From Rhodospirillales bacterium (GTDB taxonomy: Bacteria > Pseudomonadota > Alphaproteobacteria > TMED109): a DNA stretch of 64,000 nt. The position numbers and the translations under genes are program-made. Under the pieces are notes generated by a model, which searched no databases, was not told where the DNA came from, and saw only the letters and a program-made list of their open reading frames with translations. Positions 8,153 to 16,949 of this stretch are shown piece after piece; the stretch's first letter is position 1; each line of letters opens with the position of its first letter. The stretch is from the NCBI GenBank assembly GCA_028824295.1, contig JAPPED010000027.1, positions 1-64,000 of the forward strand. The letters are read 5' to 3'.

Positions 8153-9139
8153 CTACTTCCCCCAGACATCGCCCAGGAAGCGCAGCCAGTTCTCGCCGAG
8201 GACCTTGCGAATCCGGGTCTCGCTCCAGCCGCGGCGAACCATCGCGGCGGTCAGGTTACGGAACTCGCTGATGGTGGCGAGCCCCTTCGGCTGGTGCGGG
8301 ACCCGAGGCGTTCCCGGCATCAGCAGCCGCCCGTGACCCTTGTCGTGGCTAAGCCACTCGAAGAACGCGACATCCTGGTCCTGCGTGAAGTCGGTGCCGA
8401 TACCCACCGCGTCCTCGCCGGCCACATCGATCACGTACTCGAACACCTCGACGCACTGGTCCACCGTGGTCTCGTCGCCCCAGGGGAGGAACGGCGTGTA
8501 GGTCGCGACCCCGACGAAGCCGCCCCGCTCCACCACCGCCCGCATCTCGGCATCGGTCTTGTTGCGCGGGTGTTCCATGACTCCGCTGGGGCAGCAGTGG
8601 GTGTAGGCGACGGGCTTCGCCGAGTGGCTCACCGCGTCCGCGCTCGTCTTCGGACCCACGTGGGAGAGGTCGACGAGCACCCCGCACCGGTTCATCTCGT
8701 CGATCACGTCGCGACCGAAGTCTGACAGCCCCCCGTCGTGCGACTCCCAGCACCCGCTTCCCACGAGGTTCTGCGTGTTGTAGGTGAGCTGCATCACTCG
8801 CACCCCGAGGTCACGGAACACCTCGACGAACTCGGCCTTGTCCTCAAGCGCCGAGGTGTTCTGCCAGCCGAGGATGATGCCGGTGCGCCCCTCCCGCTTC
8901 GCGCGCCGGATGTCGTCGGTGCCGTGCACCTGCAGGAGCAGGTCGTCGTGCTCGCCAAACCATCGCTTCCACCGCGCGACGTTCTCCATCGTAACCCGGA
9001 ACCCTTCCCAGACCGAGCAGGTGCAGTTCGCAGCGGTCACCCCGCCCGCGCGCATCTCCTCGAACACGGAGCGGCTCCACCTGGAAATGATCAGTCCGTC
9101 GACCAGAATCGCGCCATCGTGAAGGTCAACCGGGTTCAT
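8153..9139 (-). CDS. Membrane-dipeptidase (M19) family protein, atypical metal site
   Basis: The 328-residue product follows the M19 renal-dipeptidase fold. It keeps the second-half signatures LVDLSHVGPKTS, AYTHCCPSGV, EHPRNKTD and GIGTDFTQD, which carry two His ligands, an Arg and an Asp. The N-terminal position that should read His-x-Asp instead reads DGLIISRW, and the bridging Glu region reads GIILGWQNTS. Two of the usual zinc-ligand sites are therefore absent, and the reaction may not be dipeptide hydrolysis. ATG 9139 is preferred because GGAGATGTCGGA lies just upstream; an ATG at 9223 would add an unrelated N-terminus. No signal peptide is evident. It is flanked by IS and GMC remnants and has no operon partner. 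Confidence 0.8.
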   Translation of the reverse strand: MNPVDLHDGAILVDGLIISRWSRSVFEEMRAGGVTAANCTCSVWEGFRVTMENVARWKRWFGEHDDLLLQVHGTDDIRRAKREGRTGIILGWQNTSALEDKAEFVEVFRDLGVRVMQLTYNTQNLVGSGCWESHDGGLSDFGRDVIDEMNRCGVLVDLSHVGPKTSADAVSHSAKPVAYTHCCPSGVMEHPRNKTDAEMRAVVERGGFVGVATYTPFLPWGDETTVDQCVEVFEYVIDVAGEDAVGIGTDFTQDQDVAFFEWLSHDKGHGRLLMPGTPRVPHQPKGLATISEFRNLTAAMVRRGWSETRIRKVLGENWLRFLGDVWGK

Positions 9140-9407
9140 TCCGACATCTCCATTCGCGTCGCTCGACAGGCGGCGAAGGTAACATGCAGCTCCGGACGCC
9201 TCCGTCGACGGAGACATTGACACGTGTCATGCGGCTGTCTTGCGCCGTTCCGCGTCATCAGGCCCGGCGAGTCGGAAGCCGATTCCTCATATTGACGACG
9301 GACCAATTCACGGGGCCAGATCACGGGACAGGCCGGGCCGGACAAGCTAGGAAGGGACGCATGGATCCGCGAATACGTGGCCGACCCGGCGCCAGCGGGG
9401 CGGCGTC

Positions 9408-9917
9408 ATGACGGCGCCTGCGCGCTACGACTACATCGTCGTCGGTGCCGGATCGGCGGGGGCGGTGCTGGCCGCGCGGCTGAGCGAGGTGCCGCGCAAC
9501 CGCGTGCTGCTGCTCGAAGCTGGCCGGGCCCGCCATCCCCTGTCGCGCCTGCCGGTGAGCTTTGGGTTGTTCATCGACCATCCAGGCGTCAACTGGCGTT
9601 ACGTTTCCGACCCCGAGCCCGGAACGGCGAACCGCACGATCCCCGTGCCTCGCGGCAAGCTTCTTGGTGGTTCCTCGTCGATCAACGGCCTCGTCTACGT
9701 ACGCGGCCAGCCGCTCGACTACGACACATGGTCGCAGTTCGGCAACCGCGGCTGGGGCTGGGCCGACGTGGCGCCGGTCTTCGAGCGCATGGAGGACTAT
9801 CGCGGCGGTGGCAAGGGGCGCGGCTCCGGCGGGCCGCTTGGCGTCTCCGAGGTGCCCGACCGCAACCCGCTCTACGATGCCTGGTTCGCCGCTGCCGGGG
9901 CGCTCGGCAATGGTTGA
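9408..9917 (+). pseudogene. GMC oxidoreductase, N-terminal half cut by IS remnant
   Basis: The 169 codons give the FAD-binding start of a GMC (choline/alcohol dehydrogenase type) flavoenzyme. They include the Rossmann motif YIVVGAGSAGAVLAARLSE (about residues 9-27) and the GMC signature PRGKLLGGSSSINGLVYVRG (about 84-103). Intact enzymes have about 530 residues and end with a His/Asn active-site domain, all missing here. Homology stops at about 9903, where the IS-like repeat begins with GGCAATGGTTGACCTG and supplies an accidental stop. The flavoenzyme was therefore truncated by insertion plus deletion. The surviving piece lacks the catalytic domain and should be inactive. Confidence 0.85.
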
Positions 9918-10208
9918 CCTGAATGATTCGTTCGGTTCCGGACAGGTCCACGGATGCCGCCAGGGGCACGCGCGGGTACTTCTTCTTGGGTGATGCGGCC
10001 TTGGTTCTGGGCAAATCGTCGCTTTCCGTGTACTAACCGTTTAGGGAAGTAAATCGGGACGCGAGAACCCCGTATTGTTCTTATATATTCTGATAATGTT
10101 CCTGCATTGCGGGATTTTGTGCCAGGATGGAAACAGCCTTAAGTAGCGGAATGGAATGAAGAGCTTGACCTTTACGGATCAAAATAGAAAACGCCTAGCC
10201 CTCCGCCA
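9903..10208 (-). repeat. IS 5' end repeat, copy B
   Basis: This is the second copy of the element at 7340-7648, with roughly three quarters of bases matching by eye. It retains an intact transposase start (ATG at 10014; SPKKKYPRVPLAASVDLSG, then ERIIQVNHC), but coding breaks off after about 37 codons at the junction with the GMC gene. The outer end is again AACGCCTAGCCCTCCGCC. Truncated genes on both sides (GMC to the left, higA to the right) suggest that insertion here was followed by deletion of the element body and neighbouring sequence. Confidence 0.7.
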
Positions 10209-10239
10209 ACTTTTGTTCATAGCGCCCCCCGTCGTACTG

Positions 10240-10392
10240 CTACCCGACCTGATTGCTGCGCCGGCTACGCACGATGTCGCTAATGCGGTTCTGCGGAATG
10301 CCGAGTGCCCTCGATAAGCTGTTGGCGCTGAGCTCATACGGCTCCATGAAGTCCTCGCGGAAAGTTACACCCGTGCGTATGGGCCCGATCAT
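10240..10392 (-). pseudogene. HigA-type antitoxin, C-terminally truncated
   Basis: The 50-residue product begins MIGPIRTGVTFREDFMEPYE and continues LSANSLSRALGIPQNRISDI. This is the helix-turn-helix start of the HigA/VapI antitoxin family, whose members have about 95-105 residues. The second half, with the remaining helices, is missing; the frame ends shortly before the outer edge of IS copy B. Its ATG overlaps the TGA of the preceding higB remnant by 4 nt, the expected toxin-first, antitoxin-second order. DNA binding is doubtful with half the domain lost. Confidence 0.75.
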
Positions 10393-10596
10393 CGGTGATA
10401 GTTGGCTACCTCTACGTTGGTGTGACCGTCGTTCCAGTCGAGGAGTCTTGCCCCGGGGGGTGTTTCGCAGGCCATCCAGTGTGGCGGCCGTGTGAAGAAC
10501 ATTGAGCCCACGTTTGGCTTGGGCCTGAACTCTCTGGAAACGACGCACCCGCCGGTCAAGCCAATCTGCATCCTCGTCCGCGAACGACGGTATCGC
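10389..10596 (-). pseudogene. HigB-type toxin, internally deleted and frameshifted
   Basis: The first part reads IPSFADEDADWLDRRVRRFQ and NVLHTAATLDGLRNTP in one frame, matching the start and middle of RelE/HigB toxins. The last part reads LDWNDGHTNVEVANYHR in another frame, matching their C-terminus (usually FxWxDGxAxDVEIxDYH). The core segment between them, normally about 25 residues with the basic catalytic positions, is absent. The frame changes near 10470. No clear start codon remains. The stop overlaps the higA ATG, so the ancestral operon is still visible. Loss of the core means no mRNA-cleaving activity is expected. Confidence 0.7.
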
Positions 10597-10835
10597 CTTG
10601 GCGGATCTGCAATTCGGTGTTCGTATATTTCGAGGCTGCTCGGCCGGTCGGCTGAGTGCTGCTTCCCTCGGCAGTTCCCGGCCCGACGACACGGGTCGGG
10701 AGCCGCTGTGAGACAATGTTGATGATCGGCGCGTTTTGGCAGCCGCCTAAAGGGAATGCCGGGCGATGGGACCCCATCGGTCGGGGTGGTGGCTCCGCTC
10801 GCCTGTCGGTCGCTGACGACAACACCTAGACTCCG

Positions 10836-13253
10836 ATGGTCATGCCCGCCCCGCCTTCCCACGCGTCCATCGTCATCGTCGGTGGCGGCATCATCGGCCT
10901 GAGCCTCGCCTACCACCTGGCGCGACGGGGCCGTGAAGGCGTGGTACTTCTGGAGCGCCGGCAATTCACGTGCGGCACCACCTGGCACGCCGCTGGCCTC
11001 GTGCGCTCTGCCGCTCCGTACCCTGCGCTCGCCGCGATTCTTGCCGATTCGGCGCGCCTCTACGCCGAACTGGAGTCCGAGACCGGCCAAGCGACCGGAT
11101 TCCGCCAGACCGGCTCGATCTACACCGCCAGCAACGCGGAACGCTGGGCCGAGTTGCAACGCGCGGCCGCAAGCGCGCGTGCCCTGGGAGCCGAAGTGGA
11201 GCTTTGCACGCCGGATGACCTCAAGTGTGTCTGGCCGCTCCTCCGTGTGGACGATCTGATTGGTGGGAGTTTCTTTGCTGGCGATGGCCAGACCAATCCC
11301 GCCGACACTGCTGCCGCCCTCGCCAAGGGCGCTCGGCAGGCCGGCGCGCAACTGCTGGAAAACGTGACGGTCACCGGGATTCGCACGGCTGACGGCCGCG
11401 TCACCGGCATCGAGACGGAGGCCGGCGCGATCGCGACGGACTGCGTCGCCAACTGTGCCGGCATGTGGGCACGCCAGATCGGACTCATGGCCGGCACCGC
11501 CGTGCCGCTGCACGCGGCTGAACACTTCTATGTCGTGACGGAACCGAAGCCGGATATTGTGCCCGGTCTCCCGGTCATGCGTGACCAGGACGGCTCCATC
11601 TATTTCAAGGAGGACGCCGGCAAACTGCTGATCGGGGCCTTCGAGCCGGTCGCCAAGCCATGGGGCATGGATGGCATTCCGGACGATTTCTGTTTCGACC
11701 AGCTGCCCGACGACTGGGACCATTTCGAGCCGATGCTGGAAGCGGCACTGCACCGTATTCCGGCGCTCCACGACATCGGCATCCGCACGTTCTTCAACGG
11801 GCCGGAGAGCTTCACGCCCGATCAGGCGTTTCATCTTGGCCCCGCCGGCAACGTCGAGGGCTTTTGGATCGCCGCCGGCTTCAATTCGATCGGAATCCAA
11901 GCGGCAGGGGGCGTTGGCCAACGGCTCGCTGAATGGATCGAGGAAGGCGTGCCTCCCTGCGACCTCTCGGCCTTCGACCCGCGCCGCATGCAGCCGTTCC
12001 AGAACGCCAAGTCCTACCTGAAGACCCGCGTCAGTGAGGCGCTCGGGCTGCTCTATGCCATGCACTGGCCCTACCGTCAGTTCGAGACCGCGCGTGACCA
12101 GCGACAATCTCCCGTGCACGAGGTGCTGGCTCAGGCCGGCGCGTGTTTCGGCGAGGTCGCCGGCTGGGAACGCGCCAATTGGTTTGCGTCGCCCGGTCAA
12201 GAACCGGCCTACGTCTACAGCTACGGTCGCCAGAACTGGTTCGGGGCAAGCGCCGCCGAACATCGTCGCGTCCGCGAAGCCACCGGCGTCTTCGACCTCA
12301 CGTCCTTCGGCAAGTTTCTCGTGGAAGGTCCGGATGCCGAGGCGCTGCTTCAATGGGTTTCCGCGAATGACGTGGGCGGCCCGCCCGGCAGCGTCATCTA
12401 CACGCAATGGCTGAATGCCGCTGCCGGCATCGAGGCGGACCTCACGGTCACCCGCCTGACCGACACGCGGTACTTGGTCGTGTCCGCGGCCGCCACGGCG
12501 GCACGCGATCTCGCCCGGCTGCGCGCGGAGGCGCGAGACCGGCGCGTGGAAATCATCGACGCGACCGAATCCTGGGCGGTGTTTGCCGTGATGGGGCCCG
12601 GGTCGCGCGCGCTGCTGCAGCCGCTGACGTCGGCCGATCTTGCGGGTCCGGCGTTTCCCTTTGCCGCTTCGCGGAAGATCGAATTGGCAGGGGTGCCCGT
12701 CCGCGCATCGCGAATCAGCTACGTCGGCGAACTTGGCTGGGAACTCTACGTGCCATGGAATGAAGCCGAGCGCGTATTCGCGGCGCTACGGGAGGTCGGT
12801 GCGACGCAAGCGGGCATGCATGCGCTCGACAGCCTGCGCATCGAGAAGGCTTACCGTCACTGGGGTCACGACATCGCTCCGTCCGACACTCCGCTCGAGG
12901 CCGGCCTCGGATTTGCGGTGAAGCCCGATGCGAAAGAGTTCCTCGGACGCGACGCTTACCTCCGCGCCCGGGACGCCCGTCCCACCCGGAGAATGATGCA
13001 GTTTCGGTTGCGGGATCCGGAGCCCCTGTTGTTTGGCCACGAGCCGATCCTCGCGGATGGCCGGACGGCGGGCACGCTCACCTCCGGAAGCTACGGGCAC
13101 ACGCTGGGCGGCGCCGTGGGCTTGGGCTACGTCCCCGCAGAGATGCTCGACGCCACGGACTTCGCCATCAACGTCGCTGGCACGATCGTCCTCGCGGACG
13201 CCTCCCTCCGCCCCCTGTACGATCCGGCCGGCACCAGAATGCGCGATACCTGA
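10836..13253 (+). CDS. FAD-dependent dimethylglycine/sarcosine dehydrogenase-like protein
   Basis: The 805-residue product has the architecture of mitochondrial-type dimethylglycine dehydrogenase. It starts with an FAD-binding Rossmann motif (IVIVGGGIIGLSLAYHLA, about 12-29). The segment TTWHAAG carries His51, the usual covalent FAD attachment site. A substrate domain follows to about 400, and a GcvT-like folate-binding half occupies about 430-800 (for example YVGELGWELYVPW). The expected reaction is oxidative N-demethylation of a methylated glycine, passing the one-carbon unit to tetrahydrofolate. It would act in the cytoplasm in glycine betaine or sarcosine breakdown. ATG 10836 and ATG 10842 are both possible starts. 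No operon partner is adjacent, and the exact substrate is not decided by sequence. Confidence 0.88.
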   Translation: MVMPAPPSHASIVIVGGGIIGLSLAYHLARRGREGVVLLERRQFTCGTTWHAAGLVRSAAPYPALAAILADSARLYAELESETGQATGFRQTGSIYTASNAERWAELQRAAASARALGAEVELCTPDDLKCVWPLLRVDDLIGGSFFAGDGQTNPADTAAALAKGARQAGAQLLENVTVTGIRTADGRVTGIETEAGAIATDCVANCAGMWARQIGLMAGTAVPLHAAEHFYVVTEPKPDIVPGLPVMRDQDGSIYFKEDAGKLLIGAFEPVAKPWGMDGIPDDFCFDQLPDDWDHFEPMLEAALHRIPALHDIGIRTFFNGPESFTPDQAFHLGPAGNVEGFWIAAGFNSIGIQAAGGVGQRLAEWIEEGVPPCDLSAFDPRRMQPFQNAKSYLKTRVSEALGLLYAMHWPYRQFETARDQRQSPVHEVLAQAGACFGEVAGWERANWFASPGQEPAYVYSYGRQNWFGASAAEHRRVREATGVFDLTSFGKFLVEGPDAEALLQWVSANDVGGPPGSVIYTQWLNAAAGIEADLTVTRLTDTRYLVVSAAATAARDLARLRAEARDRRVEIIDATESWAVFAVMGPGSRALLQPLTSADLAGPAFPFAASRKIELAGVPVRASRISYVGELGWELYVPWNEAERVFAALREVGATQAGMHALDSLRIEKAYRHWGHDIAPSDTPLEAGLGFAVKPDAKEFLGRDAYLRARDARPTRRMMQFRLRDPEPLLFGHEPILADGRTAGTLTSGSYGHTLGGAVGLGYVPAEMLDATDFAINVAGTIVLADASLRPLYDPAGTRMRDT

Positions 13254-13636
13254 CCCACCGCTCCCCTGCTTGGAAGGGGGCAGGTATCTGATGACGTGCC
13301 GCCGCGGGCGGGCCGTGACTCGTGCGACATTCAGGAGCGCGGAACCGGATTCCGGCCAGGTAACGGGACCACGCCTGGCACTTCAACCATGACACCATGC
13401 GCAACCTCACGTCCCGGATCGTCGACCGTCCCGTCCTACATGTGGAGCAGTCCGAGGGGCAGGTCACCTTCTCCCTGGGCGCACTGAGAGCCGGTGAGAT
13501 CCCATGGCGTCAGACAGTGTTTCGGGATGTCGAACACCTGCAATTCCAACGAGTTGCAGTGATCCCGGTTCGTCGATTGCAGCGATTGTGAGCGTCCCCT
13601 ATGGTCGTCGCGAGCCGGTCGGGAGCGAAACTGAAC
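13254..13636. other. Intergenic, no gene recognised
   Basis: The 383 bp between the dehydrogenase and the cupin gene contain only short unconvincing frames. A weak inverted repeat (CCTGC and GCAGG around 13267-13286) just after the dehydrogenase stop could help termination. I see no RNA gene. Confidence 0.35.
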
Positions 13637-13906
13637 ATGAACATTGCGGCCTTGAAGGAAAAGCTTGCTGCTGACGGATTCCGGGAGATCGACGTCCTGG
13701 AATGGGAAGCGGACAGGTTCAACGAGACGCACAGTCATCCATACACGGCACGCGCATACATATTGTCCGGCACGCTTACGGTGGACTGTGGCACCGAAGC
13801 CACGACTTGCGGAAAAGGCGACGAGTTCACCCTCGAGCCCAATATCCCGCATACGGAACGCGCTGGTCCGGAGGGCGTGAAATTCGTATTCGGCATTAAG
13901 CGCTAG
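13637..13906 (+). CDS. Small cupin-fold protein
   Basis: The 89-residue product is a single-domain cupin. Motif 1 is seen as ETHSHPYTARAYILSGTLTV, with two His and a Glu suited to metal binding. Motif 2 is GDEFTLEPNIPHTERAGPEG, with a further His. It is about the size of the smallest cupins that bind Fe, Mn or Zn or act as small-molecule sensors. I prefer ATG 13637 (MNIAALKEKLAADGF), with GGGAG about 11 nt upstream; ATG 13601 would add 12 residues with no known counterpart. It stands alone between a catabolic dehydrogenase and a convergent malate/lactate-type dehydrogenase, so no pathway can be assigned. Confidence 0.8.
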   Translation: MNIAALKEKLAADGFREIDVLEWEADRFNETHSHPYTARAYILSGTLTVDCGTEATTCGKGDEFTLEPNIPHTERAGPEGVKFVFGIKR

Positions 13907-14093
13907 TCATTGGAGCCGCCCGGCAGGCGGGCACGAACCGGGGAACTGTTCTGACTGGCCCCGATGGATCGGTCCAGTCGACCGGGGCTAATCGGCGTTC
14001 CGCGATCAGAATTCCGGATCAGCACCAGTCGACGCCCGGTCCACGAAGTCCATCCAACCCTCGCCGCGGAGGGTCTCGTTCGCCGGGAAACGC

Positions 14094-15194
14094 TCAGCGT
14101 GGGGTCGCTGGCGGACGCCCGGCCCCGCGCAGGAGATCCGGGACGCCGAGTTGCAACGCGGCCGCCCGGAGGTCATGCAGGGTGGTGTCGTTCAGTGGAA
14201 TGCCGGCGTCCCGGTAGCTGGCGGCCGTCCGCGCCTCGAGGCCGCCAGGCGCGAACAGCGCCTCGATGCCCTCGGCGCGGCGCGACGTCAGGATTTGCTT
14301 GACAACCAGGTCCATACGGGACTTGAACCTGCCGACATCTTCGAAGAACGCGACGTTGATCGCTAGGTAGAACTGTCCATCGGCACCGGCAATGGCGCCA
14401 TCCACCATGTTGCCCGATTCGGTCCCGTAGCCTGCACCTGAGAGCAGGCTCGACAGGATGCCCATGCATACGGCGAGCCCGAGGCCCTTGAAGGCGCCAA
14501 TCGGCTGGATCAAGCCTTCAAGGGCAGCTGCGGGATCGGTGGTTGGCCGGCCCTCCCGGTCGAAGGCCCAGTCACCGGGGATGGGTTGACCTTTCTGCTG
14601 GTGGACCCTGATCTTGCCGTGAGCGGTCGCACCCAGCGCAATGTCGAGCACGACGGGTCCTTCCCCGCCCGATGGGATGCCGATGCCAATCGGATTGAGC
14701 CCAATGATCTTGTCGGTCCCACCCCAGGGAGCCATGGTGGGCAGGGCATTGGTCGTGGCGAAGCCGATCATGTCCTGATCAATGGCCATGCGGACATAGA
14801 AGTCCATGGTCCCGGCGTGGTTGCTTCCGCCCACGGCTGCGGCGGCCACCCCGGACGTGCGGGCGCACTCGATCGCCTGGCGCATCGCGAAGGCACCGCC
14901 GATCTGGCCCATGCTGTTGTCGCCATCCACGACGATGGCGCTGCCCGCCTGCCTGATGATCCGCGGCCGGCCCCGTGGGTTCACGCCGTCCCGGGTCAAC
15001 TTCCGAACGTAATCCGGCACGCGCAGCACGCCGTGGGAGTGGATGCCCCGCAGGTCCGCCTGTACCAGGGAAGCCGCCAGCAACGCGGCGTCGTGCTCGG
15101 ACATGCCGCAGGCGACGAAGATCGCCGCAGTCTGTTCCGCCAGGAGTCCATCGGCGATGCGCCGCTCACCTTCGGTGCCGGGGTATCGCGCCAT
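14094..15194 (-). CDS. Malate/L-lactate dehydrogenase family oxidoreductase (Ldh2 type)
   Basis: The 366-residue product belongs to the Ldh_2 NAD(P)-dependent oxidoreductase family, which includes malate, ureidoglycolate and delta-1-piperideine-2-carboxylate enzymes. Visible signatures are DLRGIHSHGVLRVPDY (about 48-63, with the conserved His and Arg), GGSNHAGTMDFYVRMA, and NPIGIGIPSGGEGPVVLDIA. The length fits the family at about 330-370. The start at 15194 (MARYPGTEGERRIADGLL) follows a GGGAG ribosome site. The enzyme would reduce a 2-oxo acid or related imine in the cytoplasm; substrate specificity cannot be read. No adjacent transporter or partner enzyme suggests a pathway. Confidence 0.88.
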   Translation of the reverse strand: MARYPGTEGERRIADGLLAEQTAAIFVACGMSEHDAALLAASLVQADLRGIHSHGVLRVPDYVRKLTRDGVNPRGRPRIIRQAGSAIVVDGDNSMGQIGGAFAMRQAIECARTSGVAAAAVGGSNHAGTMDFYVRMAIDQDMIGFATTNALPTMAPWGGTDKIIGLNPIGIGIPSGGEGPVVLDIALGATAHGKIRVHQQKGQPIPGDWAFDREGRPTTDPAAALEGLIQPIGAFKGLGLAVCMGILSSLLSGAGYGTESGNMVDGAIAGADGQFYLAINVAFFEDVGRFKSRMDLVVKQILTSRRAEGIEALFAPGGLEARTAASYRDAGIPLNDTTLHDLRAAALQLGVPDLLRGAGRPPATPR

Positions 15195-15780
15195 CGCGTT
15201 CTCCCGCCAATTCAGCAATACGGCGAGAATACCGCCGCCACTACTGACGACATTCCGCCGGTCGCCGAGCGTCGGCACCATGGCTGGCGGGATGGCTGCG
15301 TCGCCCTCGGCTCTGCCGCCAGACACCCTCCCCAACGCCGAACCCGGCTGACGGCAGCCTGGAGGCCTGGGGTTTCGGCAACACGGGATCCCAACGGCCG
15401 CTGGCCGACGATTTCCCCACTGGCGTTGCTCCCCGGGGTCGGCACGCGGATTCGCTTCACCCTGATCGCGGGTGGCGTATCCTCCCCGCTTGCTGGCGGC
15501 GGCCTGCTGTAGCGAAACGGGCGCGTTCGGGCCATGCCGGCCTGGCCGCGTTGGGAAATACGCTCGGAGCAATGCGTCGCGGCCTTGGAGGAAGCAGGCG
15601 CAGGCAATGCACGTGTCGACAGGAACGTCTTGCAGTGGCAGCACGCGCACCGCGGAGGTGCACCGGGTGCCGCCGGAGTTCGGCGAGTTTGGCGGTCGAC
15701 AGCCGAGCTCCTGCGCCCGCGGGAAGATATTGAACCCGACCGTTGCAGGCGGTTTCGGGCTCGTTCAGGTTGGCGACTGA
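15195..15780. other. Divergent intergenic region, no gene recognised
   Basis: This 586-bp region separates the minus-strand dehydrogenase from the plus-strand hypothetical gene, so it should hold promoters in both directions. I found no convincing boxes, no known protein fragment and no RNA gene. Open frames on both strands look like composition artefacts. Confidence 0.35.
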
Positions 15781-16875
15781 ATGCCCATCCGACTGACCTA
15801 TGGCTCGCGGCAACAATTCCGTTGCCGCCATCACGACATAACAGTACTCGGTCGGGTTCTGAATGCTGCCTTCCCCGTCGAGGCGGCCGAGTTCGCTCTC
15901 AACGCCGGCTCTCCGCGCAACCTCTACGTCGAGCAGGAGGCCGACCGGAACATTGACTGGCTACACGGATACAAGCCGTCTCCGGCGGAGCTGCGCTGCC
16001 GGGACCAGGGAGAGTTCTGCATTGAAGTACCCTCCACGGACAGTGACTTGGCAACCGGCGAGAACGGACTCGCCATCACGGTTAGGGACGGCGCCGGGAC
16101 ACTCCACACATCGGAGATGACATTCACATGGTCGCCCGACCCCGTGCCCATGCCGCTGGACCTGCGGGATCTGACGCCCTTTCGGTCAGTCCAAGAGATT
16201 GGCCAGGTCATCAACGGTGCATTCGATCTGGATCCCGAGGCAAATTTGATCCGTTCCCGAGGGCCGGTGGCACCGGATGCCCTGCTGCTGCTGGGCTCCC
16301 AGCACAGTAACCAAGAGGCGACCTACCGGGTCCGCTTCACAGAAACCGCAGGCGCCAAATGGCTGGGATTATCCGATTTCTTTGCCGGGCTCACGGAGGG
16401 TGAGCCGCAACGAGGCATCAAGGTGGGCTGGTGCAGCGCGGGTATGGCGGCCCTTAGTCCGACGGACGGCGGCCGTTCGTTTTTGGCTTGGGGCGACCAT
16501 TCGGGTGATCCACGAGAATGGGCCGTCGCCACCGATCCGGCAGCGCCGGTCGCGGTTGAGCGGGATTCTGCCTACCGGGTACGCCACCAGTCTTGTCATC
16601 ACGGTGGCATCGGCCGAGTTCGCTATCGGATCTGGCCGGAAGGAAGCCCAGAGCCTGACGACTGGCTGTGCGTGGAAGAAGACCGACACGTCCCGCCAGA
16701 ACTACCACGCAACCAGCAGGGCGCATTCGGATTATTTCAACACATGGGTCACCCCATCGAGTGGTCGGACATCCTCGTTCGGGCGCATGACCCCGCCCCC
16801 GGCGACCTGCCCGGTGCTAACCCGACCATCGCCCGGTTGCCGTTCCTGCGACGGGAGCGGCCCGGTGCTTTTTGA
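15781..16875 (+). CDS. Hypothetical protein, possible beta-sandwich fold
   Basis: I do not recognise this 364-residue protein. It lacks a signal peptide and membrane segments. The first 130 residues include AITVRDGAGTLHTSEMTFTW, which reads like an immunoglobulin-type beta domain. The second part (about 150-350) has beta-rich text such as ATYRVRFTE, GIKVGWCSAGMAALSP, SFLAWGDHSGDP and YRVRHQSCHHGGIGRVRYRI, reminiscent of LamG or glucanase-like jelly rolls. Codon use looks normal for the window and the frame is long and clean, so it is likely a real gene. The start has only a weak ribosome site. It lies next to IS-like repeat copy C. A glycan-binding role is speculation. Confidence 0.6.
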   Translation: MPIRLTYGSRQQFRCRHHDITVLGRVLNAAFPVEAAEFALNAGSPRNLYVEQEADRNIDWLHGYKPSPAELRCRDQGEFCIEVPSTDSDLATGENGLAITVRDGAGTLHTSEMTFTWSPDPVPMPLDLRDLTPFRSVQEIGQVINGAFDLDPEANLIRSRGPVAPDALLLLGSQHSNQEATYRVRFTETAGAKWLGLSDFFAGLTEGEPQRGIKVGWCSAGMAALSPTDGGRSFLAWGDHSGDPREWAVATDPAAPVAVERDSAYRVRHQSCHHGGIGRVRYRIWPEGSPEPDDWLCVEEDRHVPPELPRNQQGAFGLFQHMGHPIEWSDILVRAHDPAPGDLPGANPTIARLPFLRRERPGAF

Positions 16876-16949
16876 AGTATGGGCCCGCTTTCTGGCTTTC
16901 GGACTATCCGACACTCGAAGATAATCCGACAGTCCGAAGGGGCATGCCA

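Noticed and set aside
10389-12407. Minus-strand frame of 672 codons opposite the dehydrogenase gene
   Set aside because: The plus strand encodes a complete FAD/GcvT-type protein here. The minus frame has no recognisable domain except its last residues, which belong to the higB remnant.
13397-13591. 64-codon plus frame upstream of the cupin gene
   Set aside because: No ribosome site, no family resemblance, and overlapping frames on the other strand are equally open.
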